This document shows, one piece after another, positions 43,283 through 51,273 of a stretch of 64,000 bases of DNA. The stretch is from a virus, in IMG/VR virus record IMGVR_UViG_3300024261_000009, positions 53,233 through 117,232 of that record; one strand, given 5' to 3'. Every line of letters begins with the position of its first letter. Position 1 is the stretch's first letter. Under the pieces are notes generated by a model that searched no databases, was not told where the DNA came from, and was given only the letters and a program-made list of their open reading frames with translations. The position numbers and the translations under genes were made by a program.

Positions 43283-43711
43283 CTAAGTGTCCAAAGCCTT
43301 TTTAGGCGTGTTAAGAGGGAACGCCTTATTCTTAGAAACTCCCGAGAGCCAGCCAGGTAGTATGTTCCCTAAGAAGATAAACCAAGCTTCCGAATCTTGG
43401 GCTTCCCCCTTTAATTCCTCGGGCAGGTCTAAATTAAACCCCTCTAAGTTGAGCTCCTCCCGGAAACTGTTCCAATGAAATAGCCTATCATCAATGCCTC
43501 CTATAGATACTTTGAAACGAACCCCTAAGACCTTATTAGACGAGGCCCAGTACTGTTCCTCAAAACGCATATTCTTTGTTAACCAAACCCCTTCGAAACA
43601 GTGCCTACCCCCAAGCTCTACGCTTCGAGGTTCGATACCGTCTCTGACTATGTAGGGGGCTGCCTTAGCAGACGTATAGTGGAAAAGGGTTGGGTGCTCT
43701 ACACAGTACAT
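43283..43711 (-). CDS. ADP-ribosyltransferase-fold candidate
   Basis: 142 residues. The N-terminus has LFHYTSAKAAPYIVRDGI followed by EGVWLT, the H-Y-x-S ... I-x-x-x-GI ... GVWLT pattern seen at the start of ADP-ribosyltransferase-fold families (KptA/Tpt1-like, DUF-type toxins, DarT-like). A later EE/QE-type catalytic acid cannot be placed with certainty. Could be a host-modifying effector, a toxin or an NAD-binding decoy. Similar short ART genes occur in many phages. Confidence 0.5.
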   Translation of the reverse strand: MYCVEHPTLFHYTSAKAAPYIVRDGIEPRSVELGGRHCFEGVWLTKNMRFEEQYWASSNKVLGVRFKVSIGGIDDRLFHWNSFREELNLEGFNLDLPEELKGEAQDSEAWFIFLGNILPGWLSGVSKNKAFPLNTPKKALDT

Positions 43712-43736
43712 AGACGGGCAACTTCCTAAAAAGTGG

Positions 43737-44012
43737 TTACCCTAATAATGCGCTAAAACTGGGAGGTTTCTCGTCCGAACCTCCAGAAAAAGATATGCGG
43801 CTACCAGGAACCACCACGTCAGAGAGCTCGTGGGAAGAGAAGCTGCTGACCCGTCCCACCCCCTGAGCGGGGGTTCCTGACTCCAGTAAAACCCATCTAG
43901 TCTCCCCAGGAGGAACACCGAGGACTTTTAAGGCAACACGTCCGTCCGAAAATATAAGCCTATAGTCAGACTCGAAGACTCCATCGCAGTAAGTTGCTAG
44001 CGTATCTTTCAC
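43737..44012 (-). CDS. Hypothetical 91-residue protein
   Basis: Beta-rich, with a Gly/Ser-rich C-terminus; one cysteine. No membrane span, signal peptide or known motif. In the leftward operon between the ART-like gene and a 128-residue gene. Confidence 0.5.
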   Translation of the reverse strand: MKDTLATYCDGVFESDYRLIFSDGRVALKVLGVPPGETRWVLLESGTPAQGVGRVSSFSSHELSDVVVPGSRISFSGGSDEKPPSFSALLG

Positions 44013-44071
44013 AGTGCTTTAACTCCCAAAGAAAATCGTGAGGTACAAACCGGCAGATAAACCAGGTGCTC

Positions 44072-44458
44072 CTAGTGTAGGGTTTCCTTTAGGGAGAGAA
44101 TGCCTCTGAATACCCACTCATCCACCCTTTCCGGTTCAACCTCCCAGGAAGAGGTCTCAGCTTGCGCAAAATCCTCCTGTAAGAGGGGGAATAGCTCGCA
44201 GACGGATACCAGCATTAACACTCCCCGGTCAGAACCCTTCCTAAAGACCTCCGCACATCTCAGGTCCATATAGGAGGCGGCATCTATTATGTCTTCCGGA
44301 TGGGAAAGGCGGGTGGCGGGTACGAGTTTTACGAACTCAATGGAGTCTTGTAAGGTACCTATACGGACAGCCACTTTGCCAGGGATTAGTGCGAGCAGAA
44401 GCCACCGAGGTAGGTCGTAAAACTCCTCGCATAAAATATCCCTGATTAGGGTAGCCAT
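44072..44458 (-). CDS. Hypothetical 128-residue protein
   Basis: Helical, Leu/Glu-rich, with a short hydrophobic segment around residues 18-32 that may be a helix in the core. Isolated cysteines only. Function unknown; ATG context weak. Confidence 0.5.
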   Translation of the reverse strand: MATLIRDILCEEFYDLPRWLLLALIPGKVAVRIGTLQDSIEFVKLVPATRLSHPEDIIDAASYMDLRCAEVFRKGSDRGVLMLVSVCELFPLLQEDFAQAETSSWEVEPERVDEWVFRGILSLKETLH

Positions 44459-44471
44459 TCATAACCTCTAT

Positions 44472-44708
44472 TTAGGTTAAGTCTAGTACTTTGCCTGGGT
44501 CTAAAAACGAGTGGGAGCATTTGGGGCAACACATGTTAGCCGAGTCCGGAAAAGATTCCACCTCAGAAACAGAGTACCTAACGAAACCCAGACCTGACTC
44601 GTCGGGTTTGCTGAGAGAAGACAGAATTCTTTCGAGAGACTCAGCCTCTACATATTTATCTGTCTCTCCGATTCCGTGTATAAATCCAGACACAATGAAT
44701 TTAGTCAT
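44472..44708 (-). CDS. Small protein with C-terminal zinc knuckle
   Basis: 78 residues from ATG 44708, preceded by AGGAGG (a longer in-frame ATG is ignored). An N-terminal beta strand and helix are followed by CCPKCSHSF, a CxxC knuckle that may pair between chains or bind metal. Likely a regulator or nucleic-acid-binding protein (inference). Confidence 0.55.
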   Translation of the reverse strand: MTKFIVSGFIHGIGETDKYVEAESLERILSSLSKPDESGLGFVRYSVSEVESFPDSANMCCPKCSHSFLDPGKVLDLT

Positions 44709-44854
44709 AAGTAGCCTCCTGTGTTTGCTCAAAATTATAGCAAAGATCGCGTTAATAGAACCACCCACTCCCTACGAGGGGTTTGCTTCTTGCGAGGTCC
44801 AGAACGTGAGTGATAGAGCTCAGTAGGCGGTTCTGTGTTCCTCTCCGTAACTAG

Positions 44855-44885
44855 TCGAAAGTATCTTTCGATACACGTAGTGTAT
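44855..44885. repeat. Two adjacent perfect hairpins
   Basis: TCGAAAG-TAT-CTTTCGA (44855-44871) is followed, sharing one base, by ATACAC-GTA-GTGTAT (44871-44885), immediately before the stop of the pentapeptide gene. Could be a leftward transcript end structure or protein site. No clear T run. Confidence 0.6.
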
Positions 44886-44886
44886 T

Positions 44887-45774
44887 CTAGGGAGTGGATT
44901 CGTTCCCAATGTAGGTAAAACCCTCTGAAGGGTTACACTCTTCCTTGGGGGTGTCTAGAAGAAACAACCTGCAAGGTATCTTTGCTCCAGAAAAAAGCCC
45001 GGACATCATGTCTCGAGCTGCTTTTGTAGAAAAGTCACCTTCTAGGATAACTCTAATCAACCCAGGAACCAGGTGCTTGAGTCTTTCTGCAGTGAAGTTG
45101 GCTCTCTTAACGGGATCTGCTGAGGAGACCAATACGGCTTCCGCAGCTAAATCTCCAGAGCAGTCAACGCTGTAGTGAATGCTCTGCCCTATGCCGACGA
45201 AACAATCCCTTAAGGACTCAGAACTTATGACGAATCTACGTATCTGTCCCGGGTACTCTATATCTCCCCCTGGGGTTGGCAATTGCCCTTTACGCGCGTG
45301 GGAGCGATGTCCTGGAAGGGTGGGGGGCAGCTTACACCTCCGGTAGACTAGGCCTGAAAAGTTGGCTCCTAGTATGCGAGCTTTCCTCAAGTCGCACTTA
45401 TACGCGCGAGCCTTTGACCAGAGGGTGTCCTCTAAGAAAGCGTTCGTGAACGAGCAACCAGAAAAGACAGCGTTTCTTAAATCGCAACCAACAAGCTTAG
45501 TGTTCATAAACCTGCACGAGGTGAAGCTCACTCCGGATAGGTTTGTCCCAGACAAGTCCTTACCGGAGAAACTCTTGTCCGATATCTTGGGTAGGGAAGG
45601 GTTAGTAGCCCTTATTAAGGACCAGTAGGGTAGTAAGTTCCTGCTGGTTAATACGCTGTATAGGCTATCTCCATTCCAACCTTCTGCGTCGGATAAAACC
45701 TTAGCGAACTCCCCTCGAGCTCTTTGGTCTCCCCGCTCTTCAAATAAATAATTTACTGAGTCCAGATCTAGCAT
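44887..45774 (-). CDS. Pentapeptide-repeat protein
   Basis: 295 residues. The middle part (about 75-150) has consecutive A/S-[DN]-[LF]-x-x repeats such as DLSGTNLSGVSF and GCDLRNAVF, characteristic of the pentapeptide-repeat quadrilateral beta helix. The N-terminal 65 residues and C-terminal 140 residues are unrelated. Pentapeptide proteins can mimic DNA or act as effectors. Here the specific role is unknown. Confidence 0.8.
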   Translation of the reverse strand: MLDLDSVNYLFEERGDQRARGEFAKVLSDAEGWNGDSLYSVLTSRNLLPYWSLIRATNPSLPKISDKSFSGKDLSGTNLSGVSFTSCRFMNTKLVGCDLRNAVFSGCSFTNAFLEDTLWSKARAYKCDLRKARILGANFSGLVYRRCKLPPTLPGHRSHARKGQLPTPGGDIEYPGQIRRFVISSESLRDCFVGIGQSIHYSVDCSGDLAAEAVLVSSADPVKRANFTAERLKHLVPGLIRVILEGDFSTKAARDMMSGLFSGAKIPCRLFLLDTPKEECNPSEGFTYIGNESTP

Positions 45775-45994
45775 GGGTACTCCTTAACATGAACCTGCGT
45801 GATTCTGTACGGTTTTGAGGAGCTGTTTTGAATCCATAAGAAGTTCTTTCCTATCGGGAAGAACATACTTTGATACGTTCAGCTCGTAGCTATACTGAGG
45901 GGACGTATCGCCCCCGAACTGCGCGGACGTCCGCGTAGCATTTCCAGGTTTGTTGCCAGACTAAATCTCAGCCTGGGGGAGATCCTTACGGGGC
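45775..45994. other. Non-coding stretch with CGCGGACGTCCGCG palindrome
   Basis: No convincing gene. Contains a perfect 14-base palindrome CGCGGACGTCCGCG at 45922-45935. Lies upstream of the pentapeptide-repeat gene, so it may hold its promoter or operator. Nothing else was recognised. Confidence 0.4.
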
Positions 45995-46117
45995 TTAGAG
46001 GGTGTGGTACAGGAGGAGGGTTACTAAGCCGAGTAAGGTTACAGAAACTAATTCTAACTCGGCTATCTTATTCCTGCAGCAGGGGCAGTACTTATTCTTA
46101 TGGTTGCAAAACCTCAT
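45995..46117 (-). CDS. Possible 40-residue membrane/zinc peptide
   Basis: ATG at 46115-46117, stop TAA at 45995. The N-terminal third contains CNHKNKYCPCC, and the C-terminal half is a hydrophobic helix (LVSVTLLGLVTLLLYHTL). Small membrane proteins with a Cys-rich head occur in phages, but the ribosome site is weak. A hairpin-forming palindrome (TTTGACGGAGTCAAA, 46137-46151) lies just upstream. Confidence 0.35.
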   Translation of the reverse strand: MRFCNHKNKYCPCCRNKIAELELVSVTLLGLVTLLLYHTL

Positions 46118-46326
46118 GAATGTATCTCTAAGTCAGTTTGACGGAGTCAAATAGTAGACGACCCGCCCTCGTAGTAAAATGTTATGCCCTGATAAATAAA
46201 ATATAACCCCCGAGAAAGTGGCTAAGAGTACACCGGCCTCCGGAGGCGCTGCCTTTCGCCAAAACAGGCGCTTACGTGCGGAGAAGGTTGTAGGGTTGGA
46301 TGGATATAAACCTCAAAAAAGTCAGG
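46118..46326. other. Non-coding spacer with palindromes
   Basis: No gene recognised. Contains TTTGACGGAGTCAAA (46137-46151) and GCCTCCGGAGGC (46236-46247). Probably a control region for the leftward genes to either side. Confidence 0.4.
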
Positions 46327-46971
46327 TTAGTAGTCCTCATCTAACTCTGGAGGGTCCCAGGATTCTGATTTTATAAGCGTTCCGCCTTCATAGGTATTTC
46401 TGCCTGCAAACCAATTTCCCCTCTCCTCAAACTCAAGAGTAACTCGGCTCTCAGGGAACCTAACGCTTATGGCCTCCGCAACGGGAATGGGGGGAGACCA
46501 GGCTGAGTCAAAGTAATACTTAACTATCGTTATGTCCCCCTCCGCGGACTCTAGAAACTTCTCAGTGGGCTCGCCCCCCACAAAGGTCTGTTTGTGAACG
46601 AACTCAACGCCCCACTTAGTCCCCCAGTTATGGTTCTGCCAAGTGTAACCCCCGACAGGGGACACTTCGTTGCTATCTAACAAGTCGGGCAACACCTTGG
46701 CTACCTCGGGATCAAAGGAGGATCTCTGTACTTCTACGGGTACAGGGACGAAGCTATGGAAGCTTAGGTCGGTCAGTGGTCCCGAGTTGGGGGTAAAACT
46801 TAGCAGTAGTTCTTCAACTTGGGGTTTTGCGGCACCGAGTTTTCCAGCGTCTCGCCCGAGTGAGCGGAAATCTGGGTACGTGGGGTTGATCCCCCTGGCT
46901 TCGGCCACGAACCTTAGTATGTCCGAAGGGGAACCTTCAAAGGTTAAAGTATTCTCACACCAGTTTGGCAT
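46327..46971 (-). CDS. DUF1281/Api92-like protein
   Basis: 214 residues starting MPNWCENTL, the hallmark start of the DUF1281 (Api92-like) ferredoxin-fold family found in phages and plasmids. Later elements also fit: NWGTKWG at about 115, YYFDSAWSPP, and a beta strand F-E-E-R-GNWF-G. The function of the family is unknown. Probably an accessory protein expressed early. Confidence 0.75.
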   Translation of the reverse strand: MPNWCENTLTFEGSPSDILRFVAEARGINPTYPDFRSLGRDAGKLGAAKPQVEELLLSFTPNSGPLTDLSFHSFVPVPVEVQRSSFDPEVAKVLPDLLDSNEVSPVGGYTWQNHNWGTKWGVEFVHKQTFVGGEPTEKFLESAEGDITIVKYYFDSAWSPPIPVAEAISVRFPESRVTLEFEERGNWFAGRNTYEGGTLIKSESWDPPELDEDY

Positions 46972-46974
46972 AGT

Positions 46975-47193
46975 TTATTCCTCTTTCTGATTATCTATCT
47001 CGAGAAACCAAGGCTTCTCAGAAACTAGTCTAAATAGGTAATACTCGTCGGTATCAACGCATGTTACGTAGGCTATTAGCTCGTCGGTATGATCCCTTAG
47101 GGATTTTAAATCCCCTAAGGACTCTAGTGGGGAAGAAGCTTTTGTCTCAATAGTAATGGAAACTTCATAAGTAAACTCCCTAGTTTCATCCAT
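46975..47193 (-). CDS. Hypothetical 72-residue protein
   Basis: Beta-alpha-beta-type short protein (YEVSITIETKAS), four bases before the DUF1281 gene. No motif. Resembles small phage proteins with SSPLESL helix turns such as the one at 48683. Likely co-expressed. Confidence 0.55.
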   Translation of the reverse strand: MDETREFTYEVSITIETKASSPLESLGDLKSLRDHTDELIAYVTCVDTDEYYLFRLVSEKPWFLEIDNQKEE

Positions 47194-47260
47194 GGGGAAC
47201 CTTTCGCATGAAAGGAAACAACCTTACTATCTCTAGTGTGCACTAAAAGGAGCCTAGCCT

Positions 47261-47605
47261 GTGAAAAGCATCTTAGTTCGGAATAGTTCTATACCCAAAG
47301 CCCTTAGTTGGTTTTTCCCTGTTGCAGCCATAACTCTCTGGCCCTTTATTCTAATAAGACCTGGCTATGACACAGATAGACTTATAAACCACGAAAGGAT
47401 CCATATAGTCCAGTACAACGAGCTATTAGTCCTAGGATTTTTACTCCTGTACCTGTGGGATTGGGTCGTCGGTCTGCTAAAGTACAGAAGCACGAAGACC
47501 GCTTACTACCAGATACGCTTTGAACAGGAGGCTCGGTTTGGAGAGGGGCAAGAGGACTACCTGGAAAAGAGACCTAAGCACTCCTGGTTACGCTTCAAAG
47601 TCTAG
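47261..47605 (+). CDS. Membrane protein with HERIH zinc-peptidase motif
   Basis: 114 residues, GTG start with AAAGGAG eleven bases upstream, on the opposite strand to its neighbours. A hydrophobic segment (15-33) is followed by H44-E-R-I-H48, an HExxH motif, then a second hydrophobic segment (54-72) and FEQEARFGEG. The NHERIH-x-x-Q pattern with flanking spans is known from small predicted membrane metallopeptidases in Bacteroidota and phages. The absence of an obvious third ligand leaves activity uncertain. E87/E89 are candidates. Confidence 0.6.
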   Translation: MKSILVRNSSIPKALSWFFPVAAITLWPFILIRPGYDTDRLINHERIHIVQYNELLVLGFLLLYLWDWVVGLLKYRSTKTAYYQIRFEQEARFGEGQEDYLEKRPKHSWLRFKV

Positions 47606-47937
47606 TAAGGTATGGTTAGCATCTCTACATACTGGTCCATATTAGACCCTAATTCCTCCGACATGGTAGCCGAAACAAACTCGCGCTGCTCTTCTGAGCT
47701 AGCCGACGCTAGCAAATGACCGTAGCTACTAAGTACACGTGCCTGCTCTCCCAAGAAGATCATGTTTAATTGTTCGTCAAGTTCTTCTTTGTCGTAATGC
47801 TTCAAGCCCTTTCTTAGCTGGGAGATCCAATGTAGTTGGTGCTCCAAGGAAGGCACGTTTCCTGCGTCCACCATCTCTGAAGCTGCTTTGAGGTCTATCT
47901 TATCTACTAACACTTGGCTGCCTCCAGTAAGGACCAT
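47602..47937 (-). CDS. Hypothetical 111-residue helical protein
   Basis: All-helical, with HQLHWISQL and EELDEQLNMI; two helices resemble a four-helix bundle subunit. No cofactor ligands. Overlaps the upstream gene by 31 bases. Function unknown. Confidence 0.5.
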   Translation of the reverse strand: MVLTGGSQVLVDKIDLKAASEMVDAGNVPSLEHQLHWISQLRKGLKHYDKEELDEQLNMIFLGEQARVLSSYGHLLASASSEEQREFVSATMSEELGSNMDQYVEMLTIPY

Positions 47938-48185
47938 ACTCGGGATCTAGGGCCTGAGTCCTTCCAACGAGCGTCATTCAATTTAGAGCCCCACCCGCCT
48001 GACGGAGGCGATTTAAACTCAACGCCGTCCCACCCGTACTCTATAAGCTGGGCTTGCGTGTAGCTGGCGGGTAAGTCTAGAGGGCCTCTGGGCTCTCCGG
48101 GAACTGGAAGAATATAAGACAACCTAGCTCTCCTGGCGGCGGCTGAGAAATTTTTCTGGGCGGCCCGAGGCTTCCCAGCATTCAT
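47907..48185 (-). CDS. LPASY-domain protein
   Basis: About 92 residues from ATG 48185 (a longer form to 48248 overlaps the next gene more). Core segment GPLDLPASYTQAQLIEYGW is shared with the protein at 54892 (GPFKLPASY...QMIQLGF), so the two are paralogues. The C-terminal half is Gly/Trp-rich. Start choice uncertain. Function unknown. Confidence 0.5.
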   Translation of the reverse strand: MNAGKPRAAQKNFSAAARRARLSYILPVPGEPRGPLDLPASYTQAQLIEYGWDGVEFKSPPSGGWGSKLNDARWKDSGPRSRVWSLLEAAKC

Positions 48186-48360
48186 AATGGTACCAACACT
48201 CACTGATATACTCACTAACACCTCCGAAGAGGAATACTTGTCCGTCAAAATCGCAGAGACCGGTCTTAATAGATCCCTGCTCCCCGAGAGAGACTACTTC
48301 TTGGGGCCTGGTCTTAAGTAACCCAGACCCGCAGTGCCTACAGGCTCGAATAGAACACAT
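48124..48360 (-). CDS. Small zinc-finger protein
   Basis: 78 residues: CRHCGSG near residue 7 and CWYHYECWEASGRP near residue 55, a CxxC...HxxC arrangement of a treble-clef or LIM-like finger. Ends inside the overlapping LPASY gene. Probably binds nucleic acid or protein. Confidence 0.55.
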   Translation of the reverse strand: MCSIRACRHCGSGLLKTRPQEVVSLGEQGSIKTGLCDFDGQVFLFGGVSEYISECWYHYECWEASGRPEKFLSRRQES

Positions 48361-48447
48361 TAGGATGTTCCTTTAAGGACTAATACTCCTGTAAGTATAC
48401 GTCCTAGAATCTCTGAAACGAGCCGCCCCATAAGGAACCGTCAAAGC

Positions 48448-48648
48448 TCATGAAGACTCCTCTTCCTTAGGCCTGGGCTTCTTTACTATTCTCGCCTCCG
48501 AAAAAGTAAAGGCTTCAGCAACCACGTATTGGTTGCGCAGTTTGGCTCCAGCAACTGCTGGACGAAGTGTGTCATAGCACAGGCCCTCTCGGGGCTTATC
48601 GGGGGCATCACAGGCCCAGAAGCGGTTAATGACGTCTACTTCTTTCAT
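48448..48648 (-). CDS. Hypothetical 66-residue protein
   Basis: Alpha/beta, with a Lys/Pro/Glu-rich tail. No motif. Stop overlaps a 15-codon ATG frame with a strong ribosome site (not annotated separately). Confidence 0.5.
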   Translation of the reverse strand: MKEVDVINRFWACDAPDKPREGLCYDTLRPAVAGAKLRNQYVVAEAFTFSEARIVKKPRPKEEESS

Positions 48649-48682
48649 TGCCTTACTCCTTAGTAGTAGCCGGGGCGGTGGG

Positions 48683-48865
48683 TTAGCACTTCATGCTCAG
48701 TACTTCGCCGGTCTGTAGCTCCAGAAAATACTTTTCCCCTGACGCTACGTGCTCTATGCACACCATTGTTTCCTCCCCATTAATGCGAGACTTGAAGTTT
48801 GCGAAAGCCTCTTCAACAGAACCCGCCTTCGCCTCGTCGTGGATCTCTATCTTGTAGGTGTCCAT
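48683..48865 (-). CDS. Hypothetical 60-residue protein
   Basis: Start ATG 48865 chosen because AAAGGAG precedes it; a longer upstream ATG lacks one. Beta-alpha-beta pattern with YKIEIHDEA and GEKYFLELQTGEV. Similar in style to the 72-residue protein at 46975. Unknown function. Confidence 0.55.
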   Translation of the reverse strand: MDTYKIEIHDEAKAGSVEEAFANFKSRINGEETMVCIEHVASGEKYFLELQTGEVLSMKC

Positions 48866-48879
48866 TGTCTTTACTCCTT

Positions 48880-49140
48880 TTAGCGTAGTACGGGGAAGGT
48901 CCACTCTGTGAATCCGTCGCCTCCAAAAAGGGCACCCCCGTTGTTTCCCTCATCATCCTGAGAGGGGAAAATGTATGAACCATCTTCAAAAGTGATTACG
49001 AGCGGTCGATGGGTCCAGTCCAGTCCAGCGGCCTCTTCGACCGTCAGGTATCGCACGGCGGTGACACGCTTGCCCACCAATGCTGGCCCTGCGAGTCGCG
49101 TCCAGTGCTCTTCTTGTTCTTCTCTAGGTATAAACGTCAT
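48880..49140 (-). CDS. Small phage protein with DDEGNNGGALF motif
   Basis: 86 residues from ATG 49140 (GGAG seven bases before). The pattern V-I-T-F-E-D-G-S followed by DDEGN-x-x-GALF and a final TFPVLR resembles a short conserved phage family of unknown function. Likely an early accessory protein. Confidence 0.6.
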   Translation of the reverse strand: MTFIPREEQEEHWTRLAGPALVGKRVTAVRYLTVEEAAGLDWTHRPLVITFEDGSYIFPSQDDEGNNGGALFGGDGFTEWTFPVLR

Positions 49141-49144
49141 TGCC

Positions 49145-49486
49145 TTACTCCACGTATGGGGCCGAATAGTGTCGGACCACATCGTCCCCCATAGTATCCG
49201 CTTTAGCCTGCACTCGTCCGATACCTAGTAGTGCTTCTACCTTAGAGTCGTAGGGCCCAAAAGTCTCAGAGTTGTACTCGTCGGATTCGGTGGTAAAGTA
49301 CCAGCATGGGGCGGTACTAGCCTCCTCCGAGAGTACTAGGTGGTCTTCGTCCAGGACGCCATCCTCAACAGCCACTCCTATAGACCGGATGTGGTGGTAC
49401 TCATCTGCCAGATGTACAGTTACAGCTTGTCTAAGCTGTTCCGGTGTCAGTCCGGCTAGCTCTTTAAGTAGCTGTTCGTATGTCAT
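49145..49486 (-). CDS. Hypothetical 113-residue protein
   Basis: ATG 49486 fits the AAGGAGG site better than ATG 49492. The N-terminus (LTPEQLRQAV) is a helix common in small phage proteins. The remainder is acidic, alpha/beta, with single cysteine. Unknown function. Confidence 0.55.
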   Translation of the reverse strand: MTYEQLLKELAGLTPEQLRQAVTVHLADEYHHIRSIGVAVEDGVLDEDHLVLSEEASTAPCWYFTTESDEYNSETFGPYDSKVEALLGIGRVQAKADTMGDDVVRHYSAPYVE

Positions 49487-49488
49487 TA

Positions 49489-49686
49489 TCATTCCTCCTT
49501 ATTAGTAGTCGAGGCGGGGTCCACCTCTAACTCGTACTTCCACTCATCGACAATTGAATGCTCGTCAGATAGAAGCCCGTTACTTGCGAGGTACCGAGCT
49601 GCAAAGTTCAACGCACGTTCAATGTCTTTACCTGACGAGACGTGCGCCTCGTCGTAGTCTATTGTTATGGTTAATACTGCTCTCAT
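49489..49686 (-). CDS. Hypothetical 65-residue protein
   Basis: N-terminal beta strand (AVLTITIDYDE), helix, and an acidic tail; small alpha/beta fold. Overlaps neighbouring spacers tightly. Function unknown. Confidence 0.5.
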   Translation of the reverse strand: MRAVLTITIDYDEAHVSSGKDIERALNFAARYLASNGLLSDEHSIVDEWKYELEVDPASTTNKEE

Positions 49687-49689
49687 TAT

Positions 49690-50163
49690 TTATTCCTTAG
49701 TGGTTGGGGGAACCCAGTCAGGGCGGTTCCGCTTCCAAGTCGCGAAGCCCATCTTCTCTCCTAGGTAGTAGGATCGGTAAGCCTTTACTGGGTCAGAGTC
49801 TTTGTACTGATCAGGCATAGCCTGGGCGAAGGGAGTCAGTGTCCCGTACGGCACTGACCACACGTTGTCTTTGGCGAATAACAGCGCTCCTGAAGACTTG
49901 TGGTCCTTTTCATATCGGTCCTGGTATTCGTCTAGCAGATATAAAGCGTGTTTGAGTAGCCAGCGGAAGTTGGGTCGAGAATCTCCAGCCCACACTGTAC
50001 AGGGGTGTTTAGTATAGGCGGCTCGGTAGGGTGCTTGTACATCATGTCGCCATAAGGCGCTGCACAACATCTGAGCGGACTCGAGCACCATCTTTACTAC
50101 ATGCTTGTCGCACTGGGACCGCGCAGCCTTCTCTGGACATTCATCCAGAATAAATATGTTCAC
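49690..50163 (-). CDS. Conserved phage protein (MNIFxLD...DKHVVKM family)
   Basis: 157 residues with GTG start overlapping the upstream stop (GTGA). The sequence pattern DKHVVKM-x-x-E-x-x-Q-x-L, followed by TKHPC-x-x-WA and a late AMPDQYK...YRSYY, matches a protein family widespread in T4-like and other phages, of uncertain function. Likely an early-region housekeeping protein. Confidence 0.7.
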   Translation of the reverse strand: MNIFILDECPEKAARSQCDKHVVKMVLESAQMLCSALWRHDVQAPYRAAYTKHPCTVWAGDSRPNFRWLLKHALYLLDEYQDRYEKDHKSSGALLFAKDNVWSVPYGTLTPFAQAMPDQYKDSDPVKAYRSYYLGEKMGFATWKRNRPDWVPPTTKE

Positions 50164-50294
50164 TTTTTCTTTTTAGGCTTTGGCTTAGACAGCTTCCTAG
50201 CTACCGCCGCCATTCCCGAAACAGTGGCCTTCCCTCGAGAGGTCGTAGTAGATTTCTTGCCCGCTTTTGTGCGGGGATTCGTAGATCTTTTCAT
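50160..50294 (-). CDS. 44-residue very basic protein
   Basis: ATG at 50292-50294 with GGAG seven bases before, stop TGA at 50160, overlapping the GTG of the next gene. About one third of residues are Lys or Arg (ending KPKPKKKK), suggesting nucleic-acid binding. Good ribosome site and coupling make it credible. Confidence 0.6.
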   Translation of the reverse strand: MKRSTNPRTKAGKKSTTTSRGKATVSGMAAVARKLSKPKPKKKK

Positions 50295-50304
50295 ATCTAA
50301 CTCC

Positions 50305-51273
50305 TTACAGTTCGTTCAGGATGTTCTTGATAGCTTCCACACCAACAGTGGTAGACGTCCTGCTTTCTACGCTTACAGAAAAAGTTGTGGGGACGTATTC
50401 CCCTTGGAATAGTTGGTCGTTAGTCTCGAAAAAATCGCACACCTTGTCAGGGACCAATAGGTCTGCTCCCGAGGTTATGCTCTTTAGCTCCTTAAGAGTG
50501 ACTTCGTCATAGTCCAGAAGCCCGTACTCCTGAACTCGTTCCAGGTACATGTACGCTGCTACAGCGGAAGCGTCTTCCTGGGTTAAAGCCGTTTTAGTCT
50601 CAGTGCTTGTGTAGGGTCTCTTATAATCATCCGAGGTGGATGTAGAGGTAACTACGTATACAGGGCTGCTTTCCTCAAGTTCCCCGCCCGGTCCATCGGA
50701 AGACGCTTTTGCCTCCATGTCTGCGTTGACCCTAGCGACGATCTCATCAAGAGTCTCTTTCTTTGTTGTCATTTCTTTAACAATGCAATTGTATAGCTCT
50801 CCCGTGAAAGCCGGGTGCCTCTTCTTGCCCTTAATAAGTGCTTTGAATTCTGCAAAGTCTAGCAGTTGAGTGGTGACCCAGGCTCCTTCTGAATCCCACT
50901 GTTCTTCGGAGGGCTCTACAATCTCGTAGCAGTGCTTTACACTTACGAGGTCCTCATTTTCGTCAGAGAGGACTATAGTTTTTTCTGCTACTATGTAAAT
51001 TGAACTAGGAGTTCTCCCAATCTTCTTATAATGAGAGAACAGGTCTACGGGGCCTAGGGAGACAACCTCACTGTCCGAGAAATTGTTCATAAAGTTCTTA
51101 GTACGGTTGTAGGTCCTAACTATAGCTCCTGGTAGGATTCCCTTTTCGGTAAGCGTGTTGAGTAATTTCTTCCTGCTGAGGACGCTGACCTTCTCGTAAG
51201 TCTCAAAGTCTCTCTCAGTCTTGTCGCACTTCCCTCTGGTGTGCTTGAGGTTTCCGCAATAGGTACATGGCAT
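50305..51273 (-). CDS. Protein with N-terminal CCHC zinc knuckle
   Basis: 322 residues. MPCTYCGNLKHTRGKC is a C-x2-C-x4-H-x4-C knuckle at residues 3-16, typical of single-stranded RNA/DNA binding. The middle (60-160) is mixed alpha/beta, residues 190-225 are Ser/Thr-rich and disordered, and the C-terminal 120 residues are helical. ATG overlaps the stop of the upstream gene. Possibly an RNA- or DNA-binding regulator. Confidence 0.55.
   Translation of the reverse strand: MPCTYCGNLKHTRGKCDKTERDFETYEKVSVLSRKKLLNTLTEKGILPGAIVRTYNRTKNFMNNFSDSEVVSLGPVDLFSHYKKIGRTPSSIYIVAEKTIVLSDENEDLVSVKHCYEIVEPSEEQWDSEGAWVTTQLLDFAEFKALIKGKKRHPAFTGELYNCIVKEMTTKKETLDEIVARVNADMEAKASSDGPGGELEESSPVYVVTSTSTSDDYKRPYTSTETKTALTQEDASAVAAYMYLERVQEYGLLDYDEVTLKELKSITSGADLLVPDKVCDFFETNDQLFQGEYVPTTFSVSVESRTSTTVGVEAIKNILNEL

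Noticed and set aside
48404-48451. 15-residue frame with strong ribosome site
   Set aside because: GAGGAG precedes its ATG, but the peptide is too short to support, and it lies in a spacer without conservation evidence.
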